Source: Phormidium sp. OSCR (GTDB lineage: Bacteria > Cyanobacteriota > Cyanobacteriia > Cyanobacteriales > Geitlerinemataceae). From it: a DNA stretch of 64,000 bases. Positions 1 through 7,630 of the stretch are shown piece after piece (the stretch's first letter is position 1; each line of letters starts with the position of its first letter). Below the pieces are notes generated by a model. The model searched no databases. It was not told the origin of the DNA and saw only the letters and a program-made list of their open reading frames with translations. The position numbers were made by a program, and so were the translations under genes. The DNA is taken from contig LJZT01000003.1 of the NCBI GenBank assembly GCA_001314905.1, positions 4,392 to 68,391 of the forward strand, in the 5' to 3' direction.

Positions 1-1043
1 CCCAACAATGGGCACAAACCACAGGACGAGAACTGGATGAGTTGCTGATGGCTCCCATTCGTCCTCTACTGGGAGATGCTACTCATCTACTCCTGTCTCC
101 TGATGGTCAACTGAACTTAATTCCTTTTGCTGCATTGGTGGATGAGGAGAATCGTTATTTGGTGGAATCCTATCAGTTGACTCATTTGACCACCGGACGA
201 GACTTGTTACGACTGCAAAATCCCCGCCCCAGTCGTCAACCGCCCGTGTTGTTTGCTAATCCTGATTATGATGATGCTGATACCTCTGCCGTGACGCAGG
301 TGGCCAGTGCCACTCGGGGAGAGTCTCAACGGTCTATGGAGATAGAGGATTTACGGTTTGGAGAGTTGCGGGGAACTCAGCGGGAGGTGGATGCTATTGC
401 ACCGCTACTTGATAATCCCATCATTCTCACCGAGGCGGAGGCGACGGAAAATGCTCTCAAACAGATTCAGGCTCCCAGTATTCTTCATCTGGCAACTCAT
501 GGTTTCTTTCTCCAGGATGTGGAGTTTGTACCGCCTCAGCCCAGTCCTCGTGGTGACATTCTTGTGGTGACGGGGGCACAGCCGGGGCAGTTTTTTGCTC
601 CCCCCAGTGACCGTCCTACCAGTAGTGAGAATCCTCTGCTGCGGTCTGGGTTGGCGTTTGCGGGGTTTAATACCCGAGATAGTGAGGGGGAGGATGGGGT
701 GTTGACGGCCCTGGAAGCGGTGGGGTTGGATTTGCGGGGGACTCGTTTGGTGGTGATGAGTGCTTGTGAGACGGGAGTGGGGGATGTGGCGAATGGTGAG
801 GGGGTTTATGGCTTGCGGCGAGCCTTGGTGATGGCGGGGGCGGAGAGTCAGTTGATGAGTTTGTGGAAGGTGGCGGATGAGGAGACGGCGCAGTTGATGC
901 GGGATTATTATCAACGGTTGTTGGCGGGGGAGGGTCGCAGTGAGGCGTTGCGGGAGGTGCAGTTGGCCTGGCTGGAACAGGGGAAGCACCCCTATTATTG
1001 GGCCTCGTTCCTGTTTTCGGGGCAATGGACGGCGATGGATTGA
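1..1043 (+). CDS. CHAT-domain cysteine protease, C-terminal part (5' end outside window)
   Basis: The frame is open to the left edge (first full codon at 3), so only the C-terminal ~347 residues are present. This part is a complete CHAT domain, a caspase-like clan CD peptidase domain. The catalytic His is in LHLATHGFF (codon 498-500) and the catalytic Cys in VVMSACETGVG (Cys codon 765-767). The family's closing signature YYWASFLFSG is followed by the stop at 1041-1043. In cyanobacteria such domains usually sit behind TPR repeats, which would lie upstream of this window (inference). The next gene downstream is an orthocaspase, so two His-Cys dyad proteases of the same clan stand side by side. 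The substrate is unknown. The internal TTG at 42 is not a credible start because coding continues above it. Confidence 0.9.
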   Translation, partial: QQWAQTTGRELDELLMAPIRPLLGDATHLLLSPDGQLNLIPFAALVDEENRYLVESYQLTHLTTGRDLLRLQNPRPSRQPPVLFANPDYDDADTSAVTQVASATRGESQRSMEIEDLRFGELRGTQREVDAIAPLLDNPIILTEAEATENALKQIQAPSILHLATHGFFLQDVEFVPPQPSPRGDILVVTGAQPGQFFAPPSDRPTSSENPLLRSGLAFAGFNTRDSEGEDGVLTALEAVGLDLRGTRLVVMSACETGVGDVANGEGVYGLRRALVMAGAESQLMSLWKVADEETAQLMRDYYQRLLAGEGRSEALREVQLAWLEQGKHPYYWASFLFSGQWTAMD

Positions 1044-1058
1044 GGGAGGATGGATTAT

Positions 1059-1195
1059 CCCCTCCTGGGAGGGGCTGGGGTGGGTTTCCCCTCCTGGGAG
1101 GGGCTGGGGTGGGTTTCCCCTCCTGGGAGGGGCTGGGGTGGGTTCTCCCCTCCTGGGAGCTGGGGTGGGTTCTCCTAGGAGGGTTTAGGGGGTGG
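1059..1195. repeat. Four 29-30 bp tandem repeats, most with a perfect 16-bp palindrome
   Basis: The core CCTCCTGGGAG recurs at 1061, 1090, 1119 and 1149, a period of 29, 29 and 30 bp. Units contain CCCCTCCTGGGAGGGG, a 7-bp stem with a 2-base loop, followed by CTGGGGTGGGTTT. The last unit has lost part of the right arm. The block fills the gap between the CHAT and orthocaspase genes and creates several spurious Gly/Pro/Trp-rich open frames on both strands. Confidence 0.9.
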
Positions 1196-1228
1196 GTCTT
1201 CGCAGTACTGACAGCCCGAAGACCCACC
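1191..1228. other. 12-bp perfect inverted repeat (hairpin)
   Basis: GGTGGGTCTTCG at 1191-1202 is the exact reverse complement of 1217-1228, with a 14-base loop. It directly follows the tandem palindromes. No T-run follows on the plus strand, so it is a stable hairpin rather than a clear intrinsic terminator. It may limit read-through from the CHAT gene into the orthocaspase gene (inference). Confidence 0.7.
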
Positions 1229-1319
1229 CCGCCCTTCGGGCACCCCTCCCGGTCGGGGATTTTGGTCGGGGTTCACGTTCAATAATCATCGCCGTTGACG
1301 GGTATTGGAGAGGTCAGGT

Positions 1320-3599
1320 ATGAAACGTCGTTATTTTCTTCAGGGGGCTGGTGGGGCGTTGGGGGCGATCGCCCTCAGTCAGTGGGACCTCGCTCGACAA
1401 GGCGATCGCCTCGGCCATCTCCTCGCTCAACCCACACCCCGCAAATTAGCCCTCCTGGTGGGCATCAACCGCTATCCCCTGGGCATTTCTCCCCTACGAG
1501 GCTGTGTTACGGATGTGGAGATGCAGCGGCAGTTACTGGTGCATCGCTTTGGCTTTAATCCCCAGGATATTCTCACCCTCACCGATGAAAACGCCACCCG
1601 AGAGAATCTCTTAACGGCTTTTGAGTCGCACCTGATTGACCAGGCTCAACCGGGCGATATCGTGGTGTTTCACTTCTCGGGTCATGGGGCCTTGGTCCGT
1701 GACCCTGACCCGATTCCTCTGCCCCAAGACCCTCGCTATCAGGGGGTTCAGGGCTATAACGGAACCCTGGTTCCCTATGATGGTCGCCTTAATCCCCAGG
1801 CCACTGAGGTCAACGATATTATGGGCAAAACCCTGTTTCTGCTCATGTCAGCCCTGAAGACGGACCAAGTGACGGTGATGCTCGATAGTTGCCATTCTGG
1901 GGGCGGAACCCGAGGGGATATCCGCTTCCGCGCCATTGAATCTCGCTTCGGTGCGGGCTATTCTGACCCCAGTGAGCAAGAATTGATGACTCAAGAGACC
2001 TGGATGAGTCGTCTTGACTTGTCTCCGGCGGAGTTGAAACAGCGACGAACTCAAGGTATCGCCAAAGGGGTGGCCATTGGCTCGGCTCAAGCTAATCAAC
2101 TGGCGGCCGATGCCTCCTTTGGCCGTGGTTCGGGTCGCTTCTTCGCCGGGGCCTTTACCTACGGCGTGACTCGCTATTTGTGGCAACAGCCGGGAAGTTT
2201 GCCCCTAGAACGGGTGTTTGTGGATTTATCTCGGAGTGCGCGGGATGTGGCTAATAGTTCCGGGATTCAGCAGGCTCCCGTGTTTGCTGTTGCACCGGGG
2301 AGTGATCACGACCAACAACCCCTCTATTTTCTCACCCCGCCAACCCCACCAGCGGAAGCCGTTGTCTTGGCAGAGGAGAATGGTGAAATCAGTTTCTGGC
2401 TGGGGGGGGTGTCCTCCCAGAGTTTGGAGGCCTTTGAGGAAGGGGCCGTGTTTGCAGCCATTGATGCTCAAGGGCAGGAGCTGGCGCAGATTGAACAGAC
2501 GCGACGGGAGGGGTTACGGGGCTATGGCGTTGTCCAGGGTGAGGCGCGATCGCTCCCTCAGGCGGGACTGCTGCTGCGGGAACGGGTGCGAGGGGTTCCC
2601 CCAGATTTGAGCCTGCGTCTGGGACTCGACCCCTCCTTAGCAGATGACCTCAATGAAATGCGATCGCTCCTCCAACAGATTCGACAAGTTGACCCCGTCC
2701 CCCTCGACAGCGGCGAAACCCCCCACTTTCTCATCGGCCGCATGACTCGCATCGCCCAAGCGGCCGCATTTGAACAAGGCTCACGCGACATCGCCGCACT
2801 CGCAAGCATTGGACTGTTTACCCGAGGCCTGATTCCTATTCCCCAAAGCTTCGGCCAACCCAACGAATCCATCGCCGCCGCCGCCAACCGTCTCGTTCCC
2901 CGCTTTCAACTGCTCCTGGCGGGACAGATTCTCGGCTCAGTCCTCAACAGTGACACCTCCAACCTCAACTTAGAGGTTCAAGTCGAAGTGGCCCAAAGCA
3001 ATCAGACCCTGGCCCGTGGCGGGACTCGCGGCGGTCGCGATTTAGTGGTTCAACAGCGAGAGCATGACCTCAATAGTCTCCCCTCTGGGTCAGAAGTGCT
3101 GATTCAGGTGACCAATCACGAAGATCGCGATCTCTATGTCAGCCTCCTGGCCATTGGCAGTAGTGGTCGTATCACCGTCCTCTATCCCAATGATTGGGAT
3201 GCCCCAGAAGAAGCGGCTCGCCTGGTCTCAGGTCAATCCTTAACCGCTCCTGAGCATGAGGGACACCGCAACACCCAACGGGACTATTGCCGCAATCCCA
3301 GTGAGGAATTTCATCTCTGTCTCACCGGCCGTGGCTATGTGGAAATCCTGACCATTGCTAGTACGCGCCCCCTGCGGGAGGCCCTGCGCGTCATTGCCCG
3401 CATTGCGGCTGATACTGGCATTGCCCGCCGCGCACCTCTCTCCTTGGGGGATGAGGATTCTCTGAATGTGGTGGAGACGTTGCTTGGGGATATCGATCGC
3501 CATACCCGAGGAGATATTGAGGTTCGTACCACCCGCAATGCCGTAGATGTGAATCAGATGGCCGCCTTATCCACCATGATTGAAATTATTGACCCCTGA
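1320..3599 (+). CDS. Secreted orthocaspase (caspase-family protease) with C-terminal DUF4384-like domain
   Basis: 759 residues from ATG 1320, chosen over the in-frame TTG at 1305 because GGAGAGG lies 6 bases upstream. The N-terminus MKRRYFLQGAGGALGA resembles a twin-arginine signal peptide, so export is likely. The caspase-like p20 domain (about residues 40-330) has LALLVGINRY, catalytic His122 in HFSGHG and Cys191 in MLDSCHSGGG. The segment around residues 590-720 (LIQVTNHEDRDLYVSLL, ITVLYPN, YVEILTIAS) fits DUF4384, often attached to bacterial caspases. Family knowledge: orthocaspases cleave after basic residues. The substrate and any role in cell death are unknown. It follows a CHAT protease gene in the same direction. 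Confidence 0.9.
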   Translation: MKRRYFLQGAGGALGAIALSQWDLARQGDRLGHLLAQPTPRKLALLVGINRYPLGISPLRGCVTDVEMQRQLLVHRFGFNPQDILTLTDENATRENLLTAFESHLIDQAQPGDIVVFHFSGHGALVRDPDPIPLPQDPRYQGVQGYNGTLVPYDGRLNPQATEVNDIMGKTLFLLMSALKTDQVTVMLDSCHSGGGTRGDIRFRAIESRFGAGYSDPSEQELMTQETWMSRLDLSPAELKQRRTQGIAKGVAIGSAQANQLAADASFGRGSGRFFAGAFTYGVTRYLWQQPGSLPLERVFVDLSRSARDVANSSGIQQAPVFAVAPGSDHDQQPLYFLTPPTPPAEAVVLAEENGEISFWLGGVSSQSLEAFEEGAVFAAIDAQGQELAQIEQTRREGLRGYGVVQGEARSLPQAGLLLRERVRGVPPDLSLRLGLDPSLADDLNEMRSLLQQIRQVDPVPLDSGETPHFLIGRMTRIAQAAAFEQGSRDIAALASIGLFTRGLIPIPQSFGQPNESIAAAANRLVPRFQLLLAGQILGSVLNSDTSNLNLEVQVEVAQSNQTLARGGTRGGRDLVVQQREHDLNSLPSGSEVLIQVTNHEDRDLYVSLLAIGSSGRITVLYPNDWDAPEEAARLVSGQSLTAPEHEGHRNTQRDYCRNPSEEFHLCLTGRGYVEILTIASTRPLREALRVIARIAADTGIARRAPLSLGDEDSLNVVETLLGDIDRHTRGDIEVRTTRNAVDVNQMAALSTMIEIIDP

Positions 3600-3683
3600 T
3601 CGGGTTTCCCCCCCTTGTTCCCCGACGGGTCAACAATGTTAGGATGCCAACAGATATATGAAGAAATGTAAGGAGATCTCGAT

Positions 3684-4118
3684 ATGACTCTCGCTGTTGG
3701 CTCCACTGCCCCCGATTTCACTGCTAAAGACACCAACGGAGACACCATTAGCCTGTCTCAGTTCAAAGGTAAAACCGTGGTGCTGTACTTCTATCCCAAA
3801 GATGACACCCCCGGTTGCACCAAAGAAGCCCAAGGGTTCCGCGATGCCTACTCGGAAATCCAAGGCAAAGATATGGTGGTCTTAGGGGTGAGCATGGATG
3901 ACGAAGCCTCTCACAAGCAGTTCACCGAGAAATATGGCCTACCCTTCCAACTGGTGGCTGATGCCGATGGAACTGTGACTCGCGCCTATGATGTTGAGGG
4001 CGACGGCTACTCCAAGCGTGTCACCTACATCATCGACGGGGAAGGCAAAATTATCCAAGTCTTTGATAAAGTTGATACTGCCAACCACGCCAAAGACGTT
4101 CTCAGCAGCGTCTCCTAG
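3684..4118 (+). CDS. bcp: PrxQ/BCP-type peroxiredoxin with a single cysteine
   Basis: 144 residues, the full length of the BCP/PrxQ family, which reduces hydrogen peroxide and organic hydroperoxides using thioredoxin. The peroxidatic Cys45 is in YPKDDTPGCTKEAQGFRD. Many PrxQ proteins have a resolving Cys five residues later (CxxxxC). Here that position is Gln and the protein has no other cysteine, so it is a 1-Cys form and must use an external thiol (inference). AAGGAG lies upstream of ATG 3684. It is probably its own transcription unit. Confidence 0.93.
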   Translation: MTLAVGSTAPDFTAKDTNGDTISLSQFKGKTVVLYFYPKDDTPGCTKEAQGFRDAYSEIQGKDMVVLGVSMDDEASHKQFTEKYGLPFQLVADADGTVTRAYDVEGDGYSKRVTYIIDGEGKIIQVFDKVDTANHAKDVLSSVS

Positions 4119-4162
4119 CCTCACCTGTTGATGGATTGACCGGCGCAACATCAAATTTATGA

Positions 4163-4217
4163 GAAAGGGGAAGACTCGGGCGTTAGAATGTAGCCAGCCT
4201 TTGATTCTTCCCCTTTC
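4163..4217. promoter_or_regulatory. 12-bp inverted repeat ending 2 bases before a start codon
   Basis: GAAAGGGGAAGA at 4163-4174 pairs perfectly with 4206-4217 across a 31-base loop. The right arm is a pyrimidine tract just before ATG 4220, so that gene has no Shine-Dalgarno sequence at the usual place. A -10-like TAGAAT lies in the loop at 4184-4189. It may end bcp transcription or control the next gene; either role is inference. Confidence 0.55.
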
Positions 4218-4219
4218 CT

Positions 4220-6928
4220 ATGGGTGTTTTAACCTATCTCACTCCCCAACAAATTCTCATCAATACACCGACGGTATTGGAGGGAACCTATGATCCACAA
4301 CAGATTGCTAAGGTCTCGGTAGCGGCGGAGGATCGCTTCTCCCTACCGGTGACGGTGAACGCCAGTGAGGGCTTGTGGCGGGTTCAACTGGATAACGGTT
4401 TTAATCAAGCTGGGATTCGTCGGTTTCGCCTGAAGGGAACTAATCGTGATGGCGAGGTGGTGGGCGATCGCACCTTCTATGTCACTGTCAGCCAAAAACC
4501 CCTGATTGAAGCCGATGACCTCAAACTGACTCTCAAACAGCGTACCTGGTTCAAAGCCGCCCCTATTCAAAGCGACCAACTGGCTGACCATCAAAAGATT
4601 CGCCTCGAAGCAGAGGAAACCCTACGGCTGCGTCGCTATACCCTCGAAGGGAATCATCTCGGGGTGGAATTGGAGTCACGGCGATCGCCCGTCGGGACAT
4701 TCGGTTATCTCTACGAACCCCACACCCGCTTAGACGTCGGTGGACTCCCCTTCTACTTCAGCGAAGCCAGTTTACCTGAACCCCCTTCCGGAACACTGCT
4801 GCTGTGGGTCACTCATGACACCAAAATCAAGCAAATTCCTGAGAGTTCCACACTTCTTTCAGGAAGTCAGCAAGCGGAACTCCTCAAAGGACAAGTCTTT
4901 TTCCTCACGGGCTACGCTTGTGTCAGTGGTCATTACCGAGTCACCTTTGTCGAGGACATGACGATTCCCGGCTTTGGTAATACAGGCTTTCTCTACAACC
5001 TCCATGTCCGCATCAACCAAGACTCTACCTGGTTAGCCTTCGATCCAGACCAAGTGGTAATGACCATTTTGCGGGACACCTCCTTCACTAAACGCCCCGC
5101 TGATGCCGCCACCTTGTCAGACTCGGACAAAACCTCCCTCGCCCCAACACGCATCTATGGGGTGAAGAGTTATGAATGGGAAGCCAGCTATCTCAAACTC
5201 ACCCTAACGGAGAATTTTCCCGGATTTGGTAACAGTGGTTATGTGTCCCCGGATTTTGTGGAGTTTCAAAAAGGCGGACAACCGTTCCTGATTGCCCCAA
5301 CCCTCGACTATCGCGGTCCCAAAGAGGTGTTGGTTGAACAGGCTACCACCCTCAACGGTCAATTCGATCGCAACAAAGTCACGTCTATCTCCGTGGTGGC
5401 TGAGGATAAGTTTTCCCTTCCTGTCACCCTGAATGCCAATGAAGGAACTTGGCAGGTGAAACTCGATAATGGCTTTCAAGATGAAGGCTTGCGTTGGTTG
5501 CGGTTGCGGGGAACCGATGCCAACGGGGCCACAGTCCATAACGAAATTATTTACATCACTGTCAGTACCGACTCAGAAACCCTCGGGGAACCTCTCACCC
5601 TCAAAACTCGGCAAGAAACCTGGTTTAAAGTTGCCCCCCTTGATAGTGCGACCCTCGGCGATGGTCAAAAATTGCAACTTCAAGAGGGATTGGAACGGGA
5701 GGTGGAGCAATATGCTTATATTGATGGCCATCTGCAAGTTCGCTTGACTCAACCCCTCAGTCCCATCGGCGAGTTTGGCTATCTCTATGAACCCCATGTG
5801 GAATTACGCAAAGGCGATCGCCCCTTCGTCTTTCAGGTCAGTAATCTGCCGGATATTCCCACCCAGGCCCAACTCCTGGTCACCCGCAACACCCACATCA
5901 AAACCTCCACGGAACCTCAAGATACTCTTCCGGCTAATGTCAAAGCCCAATTACTCAAAGGACAAACCTTTGCCATTCGCGGCCATGCCTCTATTGCTGG
6001 ACATTTCCGCGTCACCTTAGCGGAATCCATACCTGGTTTTGGCAACATTGGCTATATCTACTGGCAACATGTGGAACTCGTTCGTGATGGCCAGTCTATC
6101 CCCTACGACCCGGAAGCCCTAACCGTGACCATGCGTCAGCAAACGGTCCTTAAACGTCGTCCCGTTCCCAGTGGCGAACTTAGCAGTGACGACCGGACGA
6201 CCCTACCCTTAGGCCGCGTCTATGGCGTCAAGAGTTACACCACCGACCCCGAGACGAACCATGTGCGGGTCGCCCTAACGGAAGAATTGCGGGGATATGG
6301 CAATACTGGCTATCTCTTTGCTGATCATGTTTGGGTACGACGCGGGGCCGATGGGGTGGAGTTAGTCCCACCGCCGGCGCCAACTCCAGCCCCAGCCCCA
6401 CCTCCGTCAACTTTACCGAGTCGCAAGGAACTGAATGTTCCCTATTTTTCGCAACGGGACAATCCCAGCTATTCTTGGGCTACCTGTAACCCCACTTCGG
6501 CGGCTATGGTCTTGTACTATTACGGCCTACGACCGACGGTGAGTCGTTTATTAGCTGATGAGTTATTTCAATGGATTGTCCGTCGTTATGGCATTGGTGG
6601 CCAAACCGACCATGGGGCGTTATCGGCGGTGATTCGGGCCTATGGCTATCGCACCAACTTTGGCACGCGACGGCGTTGGGCCGAGATTGATAAGGAGATT
6701 GCTGAAGGTCGGCCGGTAGTGTTGCCCGGCTATTTCACCGCCACAGGTCATGTGGTGACGGTGATTGGCTATACTCCCTCGGGCTTGATTGTCAATGACC
6801 CTTGGGGCAATGCCTTGACGGGCTATCGGGATACCTATGGGGCGCGATTGTTTTACCCCAATGGTTTCTTATTGGACAAATGTGGTCGCGATGGGGACCT
6901 TTGGGCTCATTTTATTTATCCCAATTGA
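4220..6928 (+). CDS. Large protein with duplicated Ig/SH3-like half and C-terminal C39-like peptidase domain
   Basis: 902 residues. Two similar halves of about 360 residues each begin with an Ig-like module: VLEGTYDPQQIAKVSVAAED in the first and TLNGQFDRNKVTSISVVAED in the second. Each is followed by repeated SH3-like segments containing KxxTWFK and GxFGYLYEPH. A Pro/Ala linker (about residues 715-730) leads to a C39_2-type cysteine peptidase domain: Cys756 in SWATCNPTSAAM, His844 in GHVVTVIGY and Asp860 in VNDPWGN. No signal peptide or membrane segment is visible. C39-like domains cleave peptides or bind substrate. The SH3-like repeats suggest cell-wall or surface binding (inference). Start choice is uncertain because no ribosome-binding site precedes ATG 4220. 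Confidence 0.85.
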   Translation: MGVLTYLTPQQILINTPTVLEGTYDPQQIAKVSVAAEDRFSLPVTVNASEGLWRVQLDNGFNQAGIRRFRLKGTNRDGEVVGDRTFYVTVSQKPLIEADDLKLTLKQRTWFKAAPIQSDQLADHQKIRLEAEETLRLRRYTLEGNHLGVELESRRSPVGTFGYLYEPHTRLDVGGLPFYFSEASLPEPPSGTLLLWVTHDTKIKQIPESSTLLSGSQQAELLKGQVFFLTGYACVSGHYRVTFVEDMTIPGFGNTGFLYNLHVRINQDSTWLAFDPDQVVMTILRDTSFTKRPADAATLSDSDKTSLAPTRIYGVKSYEWEASYLKLTLTENFPGFGNSGYVSPDFVEFQKGGQPFLIAPTLDYRGPKEVLVEQATTLNGQFDRNKVTSISVVAEDKFSLPVTLNANEGTWQVKLDNGFQDEGLRWLRLRGTDANGATVHNEIIYITVSTDSETLGEPLTLKTRQETWFKVAPLDSATLGDGQKLQLQEGLEREVEQYAYIDGHLQVRLTQPLSPIGEFGYLYEPHVELRKGDRPFVFQVSNLPDIPTQAQLLVTRNTHIKTSTEPQDTLPANVKAQLLKGQTFAIRGHASIAGHFRVTLAESIPGFGNIGYIYWQHVELVRDGQSIPYDPEALTVTMRQQTVLKRRPVPSGELSSDDRTTLPLGRVYGVKSYTTDPETNHVRVALTEELRGYGNTGYLFADHVWVRRGADGVELVPPPAPTPAPAPPPSTLPSRKELNVPYFSQRDNPSYSWATCNPTSAAMVLYYYGLRPTVSRLLADELFQWIVRRYGIGGQTDHGALSAVIRAYGYRTNFGTRRRWAEIDKEIAEGRPVVLPGYFTATGHVVTVIGYTPSGLIVNDPWGNALTGYRDTYGARLFYPNGFLLDKCGRDGDLWAHFIYPN

Positions 6929-6935
6929 TACCCTC

Positions 6936-7478
6936 TTAAACCCACCAGGGCTGTTCTCCGGTGCGAGGATCGGTTTCTGTCCAGGGATATAACCAGATGC
7001 GATCGCCCTTCACCTCGACGTGAGCAATTTTCAAGGGACGATTGGCGGGTCCGCGCAACACATTGCCCTGCTCATCATAGCGTGAGCCATGACAGGGACA
7101 TTGAAACTGGCCGGCGCTGGCATTCCAGGGGAAGGTACAGCCGAGGTGGGTACAGTTATCGACAATACCCATGGCGTTAAGCTGTCCGTCGGCTTCTACG
7201 GTCAGATAGGTGGGTTCTCCAGCCAGTCCAGCAATTAAGGCCCGGGTTCCCGCAGGTTGGCTGAGAATTTGTTGGGCCGGGATGGGATTGCCAAGTTTAT
7301 CTTTGGCCACAATGGCCCCGCTACCGTCACCCTCTTGAGGCGGGACGAAGTAGCGCAGGGCCGGATAGGCTGCACCGCCTACGGCTGCGGCGACTGTTGC
7401 GCCTGTCAGGAAGTTGAGTAACTGACGGCGAGACATATCTGGGGCTGGGTTGTTGTTAATCGGTACGTTAGTCGTCAT
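6936..7478 (-). CDS. petC: Cytochrome b6f Rieske iron-sulfur protein
   Basis: 180 residues. A Tat-like anchor ([20 protein letters not shown]) is followed by a hinge and the Rieske domain. The 2Fe-2S ligand boxes are CTHLGC and CPCHGS. The C-terminus [14 protein letters not shown] is typical of cyanobacterial PetC. The protein passes electrons from plastoquinol to cytochrome f in thylakoids. In most cyanobacteria the main copy lies just upstream of petA. Here no petA follows; the convergent 902-residue gene ends 7 bp away. It may therefore be a secondary PetC paralogue (inference). AAGGAT precedes the ATG. Confidence 0.95.
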   Translation of the reverse strand: MTTNVPINNNPAPDMSRRQLLNFLTGATVAAAVGGAAYPALRYFVPPQEGDGSGAIVAKDKLGNPIPAQQILSQPAGTRALIAGLAGEPTYLTVEADGQLNAMGIVDNCTHLGCTFPWNASAGQFQCPCHGSRYDEQGNVLRGPANRPLKIAHVEVKGDRIWLYPWTETDPRTGEQPWWV

Positions 7479-7570
7479 AGAATCCTTATGATTGCGTCGT
7501 GCAAATCAATAAATCTTCAAATATCGTTGCACTTATTTATATTTTATGCCTATTGAGTTAAATTTGCCAC

Positions 7571-7605
7571 AAAAAAAGCGCCCGAAGCAGTGGGGATTCC
7601 CCCAC
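7571..7605 (-). terminator. Probable terminator for the 7631-8962 gene
   Basis: Reading the minus strand after the stop at 7631, a 6-bp stem (7600-7605 with 7590-7595) is followed 12 bases later by seven T residues (complement of 7571-7577). The gap between stem and T-run is longer than usual, so confidence is moderate. Confidence 0.4.
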
Positions 7606-7630
7606 ATCTCCAGGCTATCCCCCCCCGACC

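Noticed and set aside
667-1227. Pro-rich minus-strand frame of 186 codons
   Set aside because: It runs antisense to the CHAT domain and through the tandem palindromes; composition is repeat-driven.
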